Source of the DNA: Heligmosomoides polygyrus polygyrus
Taxonomy: Eukaryota; Nematoda; Chromadorea; Rhabditida; Heligmosomidae
Assembly: GCA_947396885.1 (NCBI GenBank)
Contig: OX377206.1
Location: 88,781,960-88,845,959, forward strand
Direction: 5' to 3'
DNA: 64,000 nucleotides
Shown here: positions 11,321 through 22,665 of the stretch, piece after piece
How the letters are laid out: every line of letters begins with the position of its first letter
Numbering within the stretch: position 1 is the first letter of the stretch
Notes under the pieces: generated by a model
Database searches by the model: none
Told to the model about the DNA's origin: nothing
What the model saw: the letters and a program-made list of their open reading frames with translations, nothing else
Position numbers and translations under genes: made by a program

Positions 11321-11613
11321 AAGGATAAAGGATAAAGGAAAAAGGACGGCGTTATTCAATCCCTTTTGGGATGCGCCACGCATTCTACTTCTAAGGGATA
11401 TCGTGGAGGCGATTTGAATGCGCATTTGGCCGTACAATGACTTGCGGTGGATGAACAAGTCAGAACTTTTTCCTTCCCAGACAAGTCTGGTACCAATTCA
11501 CCGACCACGGAGAGATGAAAGGCTTGGTTGGCCTTGGCGGGAAATCCGAACCAAGAACCTGGTTTCGGGTGCACGCGAGAGTCCGCGTCTCTTCCGACTG
11601 CGCTATACGCGCC
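11321..11613 (-). mobile_element. SINE S1 copy with ~13-bp TSD
   Basis: Full-length copy with tail repeats AAGGATAAAGGATAAAGG at the left and head GCGCTATACGCGCCC at the right. Flanks AGAGAAAGCATTA (left) and AGAGAGAGCATTA (right) form a 13-bp duplication with one mismatch. Confidence 0.88.
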
Positions 11614-11629
11614 CAGAGAGAGCATTACT

Positions 11630-12215
11630 GAAAGAAATTGGAGCATCTGGGGACATCCTAGTGCTTATCAGAAAGTTGGGTCATACGCCCATGCATTGGG
11701 AATAGACGTCTGTTTCCGAGAAGGAGCATTATTCAGATTGATTAGTAGGTATATAACGCATTTACACCACCTTTTTCAACTGGACACTTTTAAAGTTACA
11801 TGGATTACTTTTCAAGCAAAAATAAACCATCTCAAGTCGAAATAGACACCTTGTAAAAACGGCAAAAGTCGTTTGTCTAATGAAAATTGGCATGAGAAAA
11901 ATCATGTAGTCTCTAGAAGAAATGTGTACACTTTTCGAATGACTACAGAAATCCCATTCCTTTAACTGAAGCGGTGTCTTAGCTATTGTTTACGTGAAGA
12001 GATTATGCCGTGCAGTCGTTCAGAGCACTGTCATTCTTATTAGATTGGTAGTATAACTGCTGTTTACCTGAAGTTAAGCTGCAGAGAATGATGGCGTCCT
12101 TCTACTGAGAGATAGCATTTGCTGTTTCTATGTTTGCACGCATGTATAATAAAAACTCACACACTGTAATTCCAGCAAACAATGCATAAAACGAGGGCGC
12201 GGCGCAATCTTTCCA
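11630..12215. other. No gene recognised
   Basis: AT-rich non-coding sequence; no repeat family assigned. Confidence 0.35.
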
Positions 12216-12220
12216 TATAA

Positions 12221-12352
12221 GGAGTCGTTTAGTGTGCGTGCGGCGCGCGACGCGACGCCATGTGTAGTAGCCGAATCGATCAATCGCGTCGCTCAATCAA
12301 TTTGGCCACTACACATGCATCGCGTCGCGCGTCGCACGTACACTAAATAAGA
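12221..12352. mobile_element. Palindromic MITE (PIF/Harbinger-like), diverged copy
   Basis: The left arm has GTGCGTGCGGCGCGCGACGC; the right arm has GCGTCGCGCGTCGCACGTAC. The centre contains ATCGATCAATCGCGTCGCTC, shared with the copies at 27,805, 32,255 and 38,872. The ends are more diverged than in those copies. Confidence 0.7.
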
Positions 12353-12691
12353 CCTAAGCCGGAAGTAATATAAGGCAAACATTTTTCACAGATCGAGCTG
12401 GAACCGAATTCCAAAAATTTTCGAAGAAAAACATTTTACCAGCATCTTTAAGGCAATACAAAAGACTTGTTGACAGATATCTCTAGGATGCAGCAGTTTA
12501 GTTTACATCCTACTGTTGCTGTTGAACGTCGTCTGTACCTAACAATATATTTTTATTCTTTCTGCTCTAGTTTTTGACTACATGTTTTGTTTGTTCTATT
12601 TGTGCGTGGTTCTCCACATATAAATACATAAAAATAAATAAGTATAACACACAAGGTCATTGCTCTCCGGCACGTCCGTATAAAAATAAAA

Positions 12692-13176
12692 ATTTGGCAC
12701 TATTGTACTTTCACAACACCAAGGGTCGAGGTGAATTTAAAAATACCCCCAAACTTCGGCTAGGGGGTTATTTGGGGTGCCGATCACGAATATGAGATCC
12801 GTTTTCAAAATTACGGCCGATTACGGTAGGTGCGGGTGACTAAGGCTGCCACGGTCATGATCACCGATTTCGCCCAAACTTCGGCTAGAGGGGGGGGGGG
12901 GGGGGGGTTATTTGGGGTGCTGATCACGAATATCACACCCGTCTTCCCAAATAACCCCCATAGCCGAAGTTTGGGCGAAATCGGTGATCATGACCTTGGC
13001 AGCTTTAGTCACCCGCACCTACCGTAACCTACCGTGCTCCAGCGTAAAACGAAAAACGGATGCCAGATTCGTGATCAGCACCCCAAATAACCCATCTAGA
13101 CGAAGTTTGGGCAAAAAATTTTTTTCGACCTCTCCTCGACCCGTGAAGTTGTGAAAGTACAATAGTGCCAAAAATT
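12692..13176. mobile_element. Foldback element with G18 tract
   Basis: Outer arms TTTGGCACTATTGTACTTTC and GAAAGTACAATAGTGCCAAA are inverted. Inner phrases GGTGCCGATCACGAATATGA and TTCGTGATCAGCACCCC, and GATCACCGATTTCGCCCAAA and TTTGGGCGAAATCGGTGATC, also pair. Arms are about 215 bp. A run of about 18-19 G lies at 12,890-12,907. No transposase. Confidence 0.8.
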
Positions 13177-13179
13177 TTG

Positions 13180-13490
13180 TTCGAGGTCGAATGATAAGAA
13201 ATTTATGTCTAAATTTTCTTTAAGTCCCTTTAAAAAAAGATAACTTCGTTAGGTAATTCTATATAAGCTTTGGATACATCAGACTTCGTCCTCAAAATCG
13301 TTTAATTTGTTTCTAAAAGTGTTAGTTTTCAAATTAAAATGTCAAATTTAGAATAAAAAGTAAAGAGTTAATACAGCACCAAGTTTATGTTTCTGAAGAA
13401 GGTGAGCATATTTCGAAAACGCTAGACCTATTAATAAAAAAAGCTCACCATAATAATCTGCCAAGGTAGACAAAGAAACACAACAACTAC
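13180..13490. other. No gene seen
   Basis: AT-rich; only a weak resemblance to the long foldback family L. Confidence 0.3.
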
Positions 13491-13728
13491 TGTCACTGTA
13501 TAGTTGTGCCCGCATAATTCTACTCGAATTCGAATATTCGTATTCGAACGTTCGAAAAAGCGCGATTTTTGAGTGTATTCGAATTCGAAAGCTCGAAAAA
13601 AACGCGATTTTCGAATGTATTTGAATTCGAATGCTCGAAAAAACACGATTTTCGAGTGTTATTCGAATTCAAATGCTCGAAAATCGTCGTTATTCGAAAT
13701 TTTTGGGAGAGCACAACTATATGTCACT
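13490..13728. mobile_element. TTCGAA element with 42-bp repeats and TIRs
   Basis: The ends TATAGTTGTGC (left) and GCACAACTATA (right) are inverted. Between them, units containing AACGCGATTTT then CGAATGTATTCGAATTCGAA recur at 13,561, 13,603 and 13,644, a period of about 42. The combination of terminal inverted repeats and an internal minisatellite suggests a non-autonomous DNA element. Confidence 0.65.
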
Positions 13729-13729
13729 G

Positions 13730-14445
13730 CAGTTCTTTACTGATGCGGATTCTCCCAAATGAGCAAAAAAAATTGAAAAATCGAAGCGGAAGATTACAAC
13801 CTCTATGTACCATACTACTTGTGAATTTTGAAAACCTTGGCTAGCCAGTATTCTTCTGAAGACATTCGAGCCTCCGAGGCACTCCACATGTAAATCTGAT
13901 AAATACGTAGACATATGGGTCAGAAGAGGAGACATATTGCCGAGTCAGCTCTATTATACCAGCGCGTTCGCGCGATTTCATTAGAAGATGCGACAATTAC
14001 TGTAGATTGGATGACATACACGCGGCCATCAAATGTTTCAGTGAATAAACATGTCGCAGAATTACGCCGTGTAATAGGACAATCGCAGAAATTAAATGAA
14101 CATTATTGCGCGGATAGCATATTCCACACACACAGAGGCCACGCAGCTCGCACGACACCTCTGAAATTTATTCGTTCTGAAACCTCACGGAGAGGTTGTT
14201 TCATGGAGAGGGTGTTCTTCTGGTAGGAGGGGAAGTGTGAGTGTAAGCTTTTCATAAATTCCGAGTCTTACTCAATTCCAAACCTTGTAGTGTAATTTAA
14301 ACCTGATTTTGGAAGAAATACCAGAAGCACCTTTACCTCTAAAAAATAGATATGAGATCTGCATTTGATGCACGGAATGTCCTGGGAAGTGTTTCCACTT
14401 TTTGATTGTTGTTCGTAGAATTTTTAACCCTTTAGCTACAGGAAT
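13730..14445. other. No gene recognised
   Basis: A 103-codon plus-strand frame (13,915-14,226) and others exist, but none has recognisable similarity or clear exon borders. Confidence 0.3.
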
Positions 14446-14478
14446 GCCATTTATTTATTTATTTATTTATTTATTTAC
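14446..14478. repeat. (ATTT)n microsatellite
   Basis: About eight tandem ATTT units. Confidence 0.9.
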
Positions 14479-14861
14479 TTATTGCACTAGGACGTGCGCA
14501 AAACGATAAACGAAAGAACAAGTCAAGTATCAGAAACTAAAAGAGTAAAACTAAGTTTGCAAATTATATGTAGCGCGAGTAAGGAGATGGAATTAAAACT
14601 AACTAATGGCCTAGCGCCGCCAAACATTTTGTTGGGGTTTCTTCCTCAAGCACCGAGAATAGAACATCCCGACCATCTTTTTTCTTCAGGCCTTCTTACT
14701 CTCGTTACGCTACAAATCTGGTTTTGCTGTCTGGTAGGGCAGAATCTTCAAAAGTGTTCTCATGAATCCTGTCCACCCTCTGCAGCATATACGCTATTTA
14801 TACTCCGAAGTACCCGTTCTCTATGTGTGTGGCGAGAAACACATCCTGAGAGTCCCAATAT

Positions 14862-15312
14862 GGCTGTGGCACGTTGTTTGGATCTGAATCAATGCAATCA
14901 ATCAATGTCATGCTCTACGATGTCTATGACATGTCTTCTGAACGCCGAGGCACGTGACGTCTACCACACATCTTCTGAAATCGGGTGCATGTTGTACGAG
15001 GTCTCCGTCAAGACTTACGAATTCGAATGCACGTGTTACGTTTGCGCCACATCTTTTGAACCCACACGCGTGTTGCAAAGCGTCTGCGACATATTTGCTG
15101 AATTCCGACGCACGTGTCACGACGTTGCCATAACGTCTATGATGCGTCCTCTGTATCGTGACACATGGGGCACAGCGTGTTTTGCACGTTTTCCGGAGGG
15201 GACGCATGTTCTGCAACGTCTGTGGCACGTCTATTGAATCCCGACGCACGTGTCACGACGTTGCCACGGCGTCTGTGGCCCGTCTTCCGAGTCCCGGCAC
15301 TTTGCGCAGGAT
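14862..15312. repeat. ACGTC-rich minisatellite
   Basis: Units such as CCGACGCACGTGTCACGACG and TCTTCTGAA are repeated about every 50-70 bases. It shares its vocabulary with 1-165. Long open frames here on both strands are a by-product of the repeat. Confidence 0.65.
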
Positions 15313-15382
15313 CCCCATTCACACCCTGACGCATTGTCCCATCAGTTTATCTTTGAACTTGGGTGAATCGCTGCTCCGGTTA

Positions 15383-16664
15383 AACAGGGTGTTCCAAAAT
15401 AAGGTGATGAAGGTTTGTCGTTCTCCCAATCCCGAATGTATTGATCTATAGCACGGCGGCAATAGCGCCATTTTTTGTGCGTACCTTTTTGTCCGTTTTG
15501 CAATTTTTTAAGTTCTATTTTGTTCCCGTTACGGTTTTTCTCAAGATGTCCAACCATAGCACTGCGATTTTGGAGCTTCATCGTCAAAGAAAGCACGAAT
15601 GCGACATCATTAACCAGCTCGGTCGACTGCCTCCAGAGATACTCGTCGACGTAAGGAGCTTGGCCATGAAGGTGATCGTCCAGGACAGGGAAAAAATTGC
15701 ACTGCGGATACGCCGCAGATCCGAAAAATAATGGAAAAGCGAAAATCCTAAGTCCGAGGGTCTCCTGAGAAAAATCGCCCATGAAATCGGTGTCATTCTG
15801 TCACATCAGTGCATCGAATAGCAAGAAATAAATGAGGACTCAAGTCTCACAAGTTCCATGAAGTGCAGCTCCTTATGGACAAGAATAAGCGCGAACGGTT
15901 CCATTGATGCGGACAGCTTAAGCTGCGGGCGTAGGTCGCGGGTGGGAGCGCACACTTTTCACGGACGAGAAGCAGTTCACTGTGGAGTATGCTCACAACC
16001 GCCAAAACGGCAGGATCTGGTCTGGAGGGGCTCCAGCCACCTTTGCCACCGCCGAACATCGACAAAATCCACAGGCGCTCATGATGTGGGGTGGAATCTA
16101 CACCTACGGAAAGACCCCGTGATTTTTGTGGACGAATGAGTAAAAATAAATCAAGGTATGCACCGACGGGACATTTTCGTGGCTATGGTACTTTTCTGGT
16201 CCCAGCAGCACTTCAGCAATGCGCAGTGGACGTTTCAAGAAGACTCAGTTCCTGCACACAGGGCGAAAAGCACGCAGGCAGGGTGCAAGGCCAATTTTCA
16301 GGACATCGTCATGTCTGCGGGATGGCCACCGCACTCGCCGGATCTGAATCCGACGAACTACAGCGCGTGGTCCGTTTTGAAGGCCAGGGTCTTCTCTAAG
16401 TGCCACCACAGCCTGGAGGGTCAGAAGGAACCTCTGCATGGGCAATGGGAACGACTGTTTCCGGATGACCTGCGGCCCATGGCCAAAAACTTCACCACGC
16501 GTTTTGACTTCTGTATTCGCGCCAAGGGGGACCAATTCGAATCTGGTCAAATATAATGTTGCCATAGTGTCTATGTTGTTGTTATTTATGTATTGTTTTG
16601 TAAACTTGTCAGTTGTTCCATAATTATAATTAAAAAACTTCATCACGTTATTTTGGTATGACTA
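15383..16664 (+). pseudogene. DD37D-type (maT-like) mariner relic
   Basis: The left end CAGGGTGTTCCAAAATAAGG pairs loosely with the right end (CCAAAATAACGTGATGAAG on the minus strand, near 16,640-16,660). The + strand encodes a transposase in several frames. MSNHSTAILELHRQRKHECD (15,546 on) is the DNA-binding N terminus. At about 16,230-16,370 it reads FQEDSVPAHRAKSTQ, then WPPHSPDLNPTNYSAW. The spacing from the second Asp to the expected third is 37 residues, and Asn occupies that third position. Stops and frameshifts at about 15,729, 15,819 and 16,139 make it dead. Confidence 0.8.
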
Positions 16665-16785
16665 AGCTGAAGGAAAGTTCGGCCGGGCTGCGCCGCCGTA
16701 TCAAAAGCATCTCTTTTGAGCTTAATCCCCCTCCTGATGACTTACAACGTGACCTACAGATCAAACGAATTATATTAATAAGATT

Positions 16786-17075
16786 GTGGTGTGTGGAGTG
16801 CAGTTAGAGTAGCTGCCGGCCGTCGCGTGCACTGATTCCAGGCTCTTGGTTCGGATTTTCCGCCCAGACCAGCCAAGACTTCTAAACCAGCTGGGTCGAT
16901 GATTTGGTACCAGGCTCCTCTGGGAGGGATAAAACTCTGACTTTTTCATCGACTGGCCACTACAAGTCATTCTATAGGCCAAATAGGATCTCAAATTGCC
17001 TCCACGATATCGTGTAGAAGTAGAATGCGCGGCGCCTCCCAGAAGGGATTGCGTAAGGTCGTACTTTTTTGATGT
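16786..17075 (+). mobile_element. SINE S1 copy
   Basis: Diverged full-length copy. The head is GTGGAGTGCAGTTAGAGTAG, the B-box-like region is GGTTCGGATTTTCC, and the tail is poor. Confidence 0.8.
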
Positions 17076-17079
17076 TTAT

Positions 17080-17760
17080 CCTCATCATTACCTCCCTAAA
17101 TTTATAAACTCAAGATCTATTTCTATCTCTATCAGAAGCCCTATCTCCAAGGATTCGACAAAATGGAAGAATCCCCTTTCCATATTACAAAAATTTCCAT
17201 GAAAAACGGAATGTCCGGAGCTTATATCGACTGAAACAGCTCGCTCGCTCTTCCTCTCTCCCCCTCACTAACCTAACTGAACGCTAAGCGCCGTCCGTTT
17301 TATGCGTAATTACACGCACGCCTTAATTGAATTGAGTAACCATTATTTTAATTTGAATATATACTAGGCAAGGCTAATTAACGGCATTCCGCATAGAGTT
17401 CGTACCAGACCTTTCTAACATAAGCACCTATAATTAGCTACCGTAATAATATAACAATTACTGGATGTTACAGCCTTATCAATCGTGGAACTTTTGAAGC
17501 GTAGTTTTTGAGCAGCTAAGACCTAAACCTAATTCCCTAACCCAACCTAGCCATAGAAATTTAAGGGTATTTTCAAGCGTGTGATCTACCTACTGTTTGC
17601 TATTATCTGCTACCAAAACAGTTTGTAACTTTTCTTATTCATAAAATATGTTGAAAAAATTCTCAATTATTTTTATTTGATGGAAATTGTATGGCGTGAA
17701 TTGTCACGTAAAAGCTCTTCTCGCGACTTCTAATGCGGATTAAGTTGTAACTCCAGCCTT
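17080..17760. other. No gene recognised
   Basis: AT-rich non-coding sequence; no repeat assigned. Confidence 0.35.
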
Positions 17761-18620
17761 CTATAGCACCCTATACAGCACGTAGTCGTTCGCTAGAATC
17801 CCCCTGTACTCCAGAATAGGGTGGCGGTGAGTAATAGGCCCGTCGAGCCAGCCGAGATGGGCCGACGAGCAGTTGCAGCAGCCTGTCGCAGCGGCTGCGA
17901 CTCTCACCAGCCCCGCCCCCAACGCCGAGGGTTACGGTAGCGTCGAAAACCCCCGTCTCCATCCATCCCCAGCCAGCCGGAGCAGTTCATTTGTGTGACA
18001 ACGAACCGCATCCTGGCTGCTAAGTGAATGTTTCCGTTACGATCCGGCTTGAGCCTATTTCAGCACGACGCTGAGACATTTTCCGCGTTCCCACTATGGG
18101 GACATCTGATGTTTCCACGAGATCCGATTGTCGCCGGTGAGGTTTCATCAGTCCCTACAGCTTGAATCTTCTGATGCTCTTCTGCTTAAGGTGCTTCTAT
18201 TCCATTACCAGTGAGCCTTCCGACAGAGCTCACTATAACAGTCAACGAACGGGCACTGCAGGAGCCGCAGACGCTGATTAAACTCCGGCCGATTGACGTT
18301 TCAGGTTCGGCCTTCTGGAGTGCTTGCCTTCGGAAGACTTCGCGTTTATGGAGACTTTCAGCATCGTCCATTCCAACAGAGCCATACGATCGTGTGCCTG
18401 GCCTGATGTTCATTTCTATGCAGTTTGGATCCATGAAATTCGCCGTTGTCTTGTGCACGAAAGAGGAAGGCTTTTCCAAAGGCTCACATCTCGAGGTAGG
18501 TGAAGATGGTTGCGGTCGAAACGGTAATCTCGTAACTTCAGTCCCTCTCATCTTGTGCATTATCCGTAATACTGTGTCGGGAGCTTGTGATGGGTATAAG
18601 GGCAGTTTAAGCCAATAATA
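17760..18620. other. GC-rich candidate 5' exon/promoter region
   Basis: GC content rises and long frames open on both strands. On the + strand, a possible exon 18,305-18,495 is bounded by GACGTTTCAG and CTCGAG|GTAGGT and is open in two frames. A short ATG-led segment at 18,096-18,136 ends at CCG|GTGAGG. On the minus strand, 18,560-18,186 is open for 124 codons (EMNIRPGTRSYGSVGMDDAE in part). I could not fix strand or product. Being upstream on the same strand, it could hold 5' exons of the zinc-finger gene. Confidence 0.25.
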
Positions 18621-18624
18621 ATTC

Positions 18625-19415
18625 TACCTAACAGAGATCTTGGAAATATTTCGCCTAATATCTCTTCAATGGGAACAAATTCAACCTCGTACTACAGACA
18701 AATTGATTTTGCAATTTTTTCATCATACATTAGGACGTACTGTACTAAAGCGATCACTTTTTTTTTAGAAAAGAAAGGAGTAAGAAATCCGAGATTAATG
18801 TAGAACGAGACGTAGAAACAACCTTAGAGTATCGCCTCCTTTTCACTTTAAACTCAGCCCTTTCAACTTTTGTAAAGCACAAAAACTAAAAAAAAATCTC
18901 TGTCAGATGTCTACTGCAGCATGTGCCCTCTGTTCCCATTTTCTCTGAAGCTTTCCAACTTTCTCTCCACTTCTACCTCTGTCATCTGACCTCTCTTTGT
19001 CATCTAACTGCACCCACAGCGGGTAAATAGTACGAGGGTACGCAGAGTAAGGATCCCAAGCGGCTATGGAAAGAACCCTCCGACGACATGAATGGGTTCA
19101 GAAAACTGGTTATCTATACGAGATGATGGCCTCTTGCTTAGCACGAGGGCATCAGTTTTCATCCATAAATGCTATGATGACTTCAGCCCAAATTATTGCT
19201 CGTATTCTAACGCCTATTTTTCGAAGCTTAAATAGAGAAAGCGCCATTAGACCTAGCAGAAGCACTTTCAGGAGCCCCTTGGATAGCTCCGCATGGACTA
19301 GGAAAGAGTTGTGACCAGTTCAAAATTCTTCTCGCATACTTTCCTAGTCGGGAGGTGGCACTATTATAAAAGCGAAGCAATCATGAACTGTGAGGCCTGC
19401 CACGGACAGGACTCT
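18625..19415. other. No gene recognised
   Basis: Mixed sequence with an 82-codon + frame at 19,066-19,314 of no recognisable family. Confidence 0.3.
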
Positions 19416-19419
19416 ACAA

Positions 19420-19795
19420 CGAAAGATCCTCTCGTCGACTACATAGCTCTGTATGTCGTCAGTGTAAAGTGGTTCACGTTCACTTTTGCTGCGGTTGTGC
19501 AACAGAGTGAAGTGCCCCTCCCTCCAACTAGGATATCCTTCTTACCTTGCTGTTGTTTGTTTTACCGCGTTACAAGAGCTGGTCTTGTAGATCTATCCTA
19601 AAAGAGGGGGTGGGGACCTTTCATTCAGTCTGACGGTGGGAACATTGAAACAGATCTATAATATGTATACTGACGATTCACTACACACTAGGCCATGAGG
19701 GGACCTTTCCCTATAACTTCCCAGCCGGGAAAGGCCACCCTGCTCGAGTTCCTTCCGCTTTTCTAGTGGCACCCCCTCCGACTAGGATAGATCTC
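19420..19795. mobile_element. TIR element family T (CTATCCTA ends)
   Basis: The right end CCCTCCGACTAGGATAGATC pairs with GATCTATCCTA at about 19,589. An adjacent older half-copy ends CTCCAACTAGGATATCC at about 19,550. The internal phrase GACTACATAGCTCTGTATGTC resembles the copy at 27,225. No coding capacity. Confidence 0.55.
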
Positions 19796-20254
19796 GTTTC
19801 GTCTTTATAAAATACGGTTCACAGTTCCATTGAAACAACTTCATCATAAATATCGACGTGGAGATACTGTAACAAATAAGGCTACTTGGAAAAATATAAC
19901 AAACACAGGCCATGAGTTAAAGTTCAGGACATTTGACTCTTTCATCACTACTAACTCAATTCCATTCCCAGAGGAGTTGCACAGTCAGAGCAAAGCCCTT
20001 TCAGATGAGCTTGTGAGTTGTCACATTCATTCGTAGTGAACATCGAATGCCTAACTTTCCTCAAGATACAAATTGTGCGAAAAACTATACATTTTGTAGA
20101 AGCGCATAAATCGCTTAATAGAAATGGAAAATAGCTTCCATCACGGTGCTTCCTCTCTGGTTGAAAAACAGAATTTCGAGCATAGTTTTCTTTGTACATA
20201 TTCGATACCCACTTGCTCCCATTATTTATTCAATATTTCTATGGCATGTACTTA

Positions 20255-20558
20255 GTGGTGGCGAGCTTAGCACAGTGGGAACGTGCTGGCTGTCGCGTGC
20301 ACTCGATACCAGGTTCTTGATTGGTTCTTGGTTAAGAGTTCCCGCCCAGGGCAACCAAGCTTTCCATCCCTACGGTGTTGGTGAACTGCTACCAAACTTG
20401 TCTGGGACTTACTTATTCACCGGCTGGCTACGGCAGGCCATTGTATGGCCAAATACGCGTTCAAATCGCCTTCACGATATTCACGATATTCCGTAGCTCA
20501 GAATGCGTGGCGCATGCCAAAAGGGATTGAGTAACGCCGTCCTTTATCTTTATTCTTA
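20255..20558 (+). mobile_element. SINE S1 copy
   Basis: Full-length, diverged. The head is GTGGCGAGCTTAGCACAGTG; the tail is CCGTCCTTTATCTTTATTCT. A small duplication (TTCACGATATTCACGATATT) lies near 20,472. Confidence 0.85.
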
Positions 20559-20559
20559 G

Positions 20560-21350
20560 CGAGCTTTTGCTCACCGGGCTGGGCCACATCCCGTGCTTCC
20601 AACAGGGGAGAGGCAGAATAATAGTTCTAGAGAGGCAGTGGTATATAAAGTGGATAGGTATCTGGTGCGCCAGTGCTTTGATTGGCTAACGCCTCTCTTG
20701 CCGCGTATATGCGGCAGGTCGGCCAAACAATCGAGAAGTACCACTTTTATTGATATCCCGTACAATGCACAGGAGTATCATGAACAATGCTGAGAGTTTT
20801 AAGCAACTTTTGCAGACAAAGAAATAGTAAAATGCTACTCAAAAAACAGAGAAGATTACCCCTTGCTGCATGATGGAAGTGTGCCAGCATATGGAAAGAC
20901 GAGGTTAGAGCCAGTACAACGTGTAAGACTACTTAGATGGAATGTTTGCTTTGAAATTTCTCTGAGTAGCTCGTAGATCCGTACATTATTAAACCTATGT
21001 ATTTAAAATCTCACCATCAATTACCCAGGCTGAATGCTTGAAGGTCATACAGACGTCATTCATTACTTTCTCGATGAGACACTAATGAGTGGTGACTCAC
21101 CGTTTTTAGGCTTAGAATAACAGGCGTGAGCAAATTTGACACAAACTACTCCAGCAAACATTTTACAAATGAAAGTATCTTACCATTTCTCAAAAAGCGT
21201 TGAATTATCAGATCTTCAAGGAAGCGATCCATATGAATTTCGTCGTCAGTGGGAACTAAATACGAAAAAGACTGCTATTCGATCCACTAATGTTGGCGAA
21301 ATTGCACAGTTCTCAAACTTAAGGCTATTAGAATAGCCCTAAGCTCATGT
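20560..21350. other. No gene recognised
   Basis: Short frames only, with no repeat assigned. A degenerate F1-like tRNA-related patch follows at 21,355-21,455 (CACCACCAGTGCCGCG). Confidence 0.3.
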
Positions 21351-21779
21351 AATTGCGTTCAAACCCTTACACACACCATGCGGGACTCCCACCTCACACC
21401 ATCTACTTTCCGGGCAGGATGCTAAGCCATTACACCACCAGTGCCGCGTAGTCGAACGCAATACCACGACATCTAAGGCATTTACCATAGCAGAGCCATT
21501 CATTTTTGACAATTAACGCGGAAGTTTTTGAATTGACTTCAATATTGTTAATTAGAACATCCCGTCAATTATCCGATACCGGGGGTAGTTTCCAGGTTTT
21601 TTACCGCAGTAAAACAGCATTCAATGCATTTCAGCCTCTTGAAAGAGCTTAACCACACCACCTATAGACCAAAAATCTTGGTAAAATTTCAAATGTGATC
21701 TACTTCTCCCTTTGTTTTCTATGCAGATCAGTTCAGACATTTACATAGCAGACGATAATGTTGGTTAATGAAGTTCCAA

Positions 21780-22209
21780 TGGGCGCGTGGTAGCGCAGTC
21801 GGTCAAGGCGCGAGCTGTCGCGTGCACCCGATTTCAACTTGTCGGTTCGGATTTCACGCCTAGGTCAACCAAGCCGGTATATGTCGCGTAGTTGAGCAGC
21901 ATTTGTAGGTGGGAATGCCCAACCCCCCCCCCCCCCTTAGACCGCACTGAGTGGGCGGAGAAGGCATGTGCAGTTGGTACCCTGATAGACTGACATGTGT
22001 TCGGCCTGTGCTTTGTTTGGTTTCTATTGGCTCCCGCGCTCCCACCTACCAATGCTGCTCACTTACGCGACATGTACCACCAAGCCTTCCACCGCTCTGG
22101 GGTTGGTGAATTGCTACAAGACTCGTCTGTGGGCCAAACATGCATTCAAATCACCTCCACGACATCCCTCAAAAGTAGAATGCGTGGCGCATTCTATTTT
22201 ATCCTTTTG
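21780..22209 (+). mobile_element. SINE S1 copy split by a MITE
   Basis: Head GGCGCGTGGTAGCGCAGTCG; direct repeats ATGAAGTTCCAA flank it at 21,768-21,779 and 22,210-22,221. The body is interrupted at ACCAAGCC by the MITE at 21,876-22,078 and resumes with that 8-mer repeated. The MITE therefore inserted after the SINE. Confidence 0.92.
21876..22078. mobile_element. MITE G, 203 bp, 8-bp TSD (hAT-like)
   Basis: Starts GGTATATGTCGCG and ends CGCGACATGTACC, with longer pairing (GAGCAGCATTTGTAGGTGGG against CCCACCTACCAATGCTGCTC). It is flanked by an exact 8-bp duplication, ACCAAGCC (21,868-21,875 and 22,079-22,086). An 8-bp duplication is typical of hAT and some other superfamilies. Poly-C at 21,921-21,938. 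Other copies: 26,866, 30,744, 43,532 and 44,680. Confidence 0.9.
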
Positions 22210-22415
22210 ATGAAGTTCCAAGCAGCCGTAAAAAGTATATGGGATAGAGGATTAATGCCCAACCGGGTAAAGTCCTGAGCTTCCAACAAGAAGCCGATAT
22301 TAACGCTAAACTGAGTCAGCGGCACGTAATATAGGTTAGCATTGGCTGCCTAGTCCATTGCCACACCCCTGCACTCGGTGGGGCATAAACTCCCTATGTA
22401 CCGTCTTTGGTTCAG

Positions 22416-22665
22416 CTTTTTGAAGAACAGAAATCTGTTCAGCTACTCAAACATCTACTAAATGCAAGTTTCCAGTTACCATCGTCGTGGAAGCACGCGA
22501 TTCGAGTGGACACGTCAAGCGCTAACGTTGAAGGAGATGTGGTTCGACGAGCGATACGATGCGGTGATGAGATCGTCCTCAAACGATCACCTTCCCCAAC
22601 TCCGGTGACCGACGTCGAGAAGAAGGAGCCGGTGGACCTGTCCATCGATGTGAAGTCGTCGTCAG
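22416..22665 (+). CDS. Zinc-finger gene, first recovered exon
   Basis: Bounded by TTTGGTTCAG and GTCGTCAG|GTATTT. Phase 0 in, phase 1 out. Residues include a Ser/Pro run ([11 protein letters not shown]) and the PVDLSI motif at 22,629-22,646. There is no in-frame ATG near its start, so it is an internal exon. Confidence 0.8.

Noticed and set aside
14494..15237. 247-codon plus-strand open frame
   Set aside because: Its 3' half is the ACGTC minisatellite, and frames are open on both strands there. No domain or splice support.
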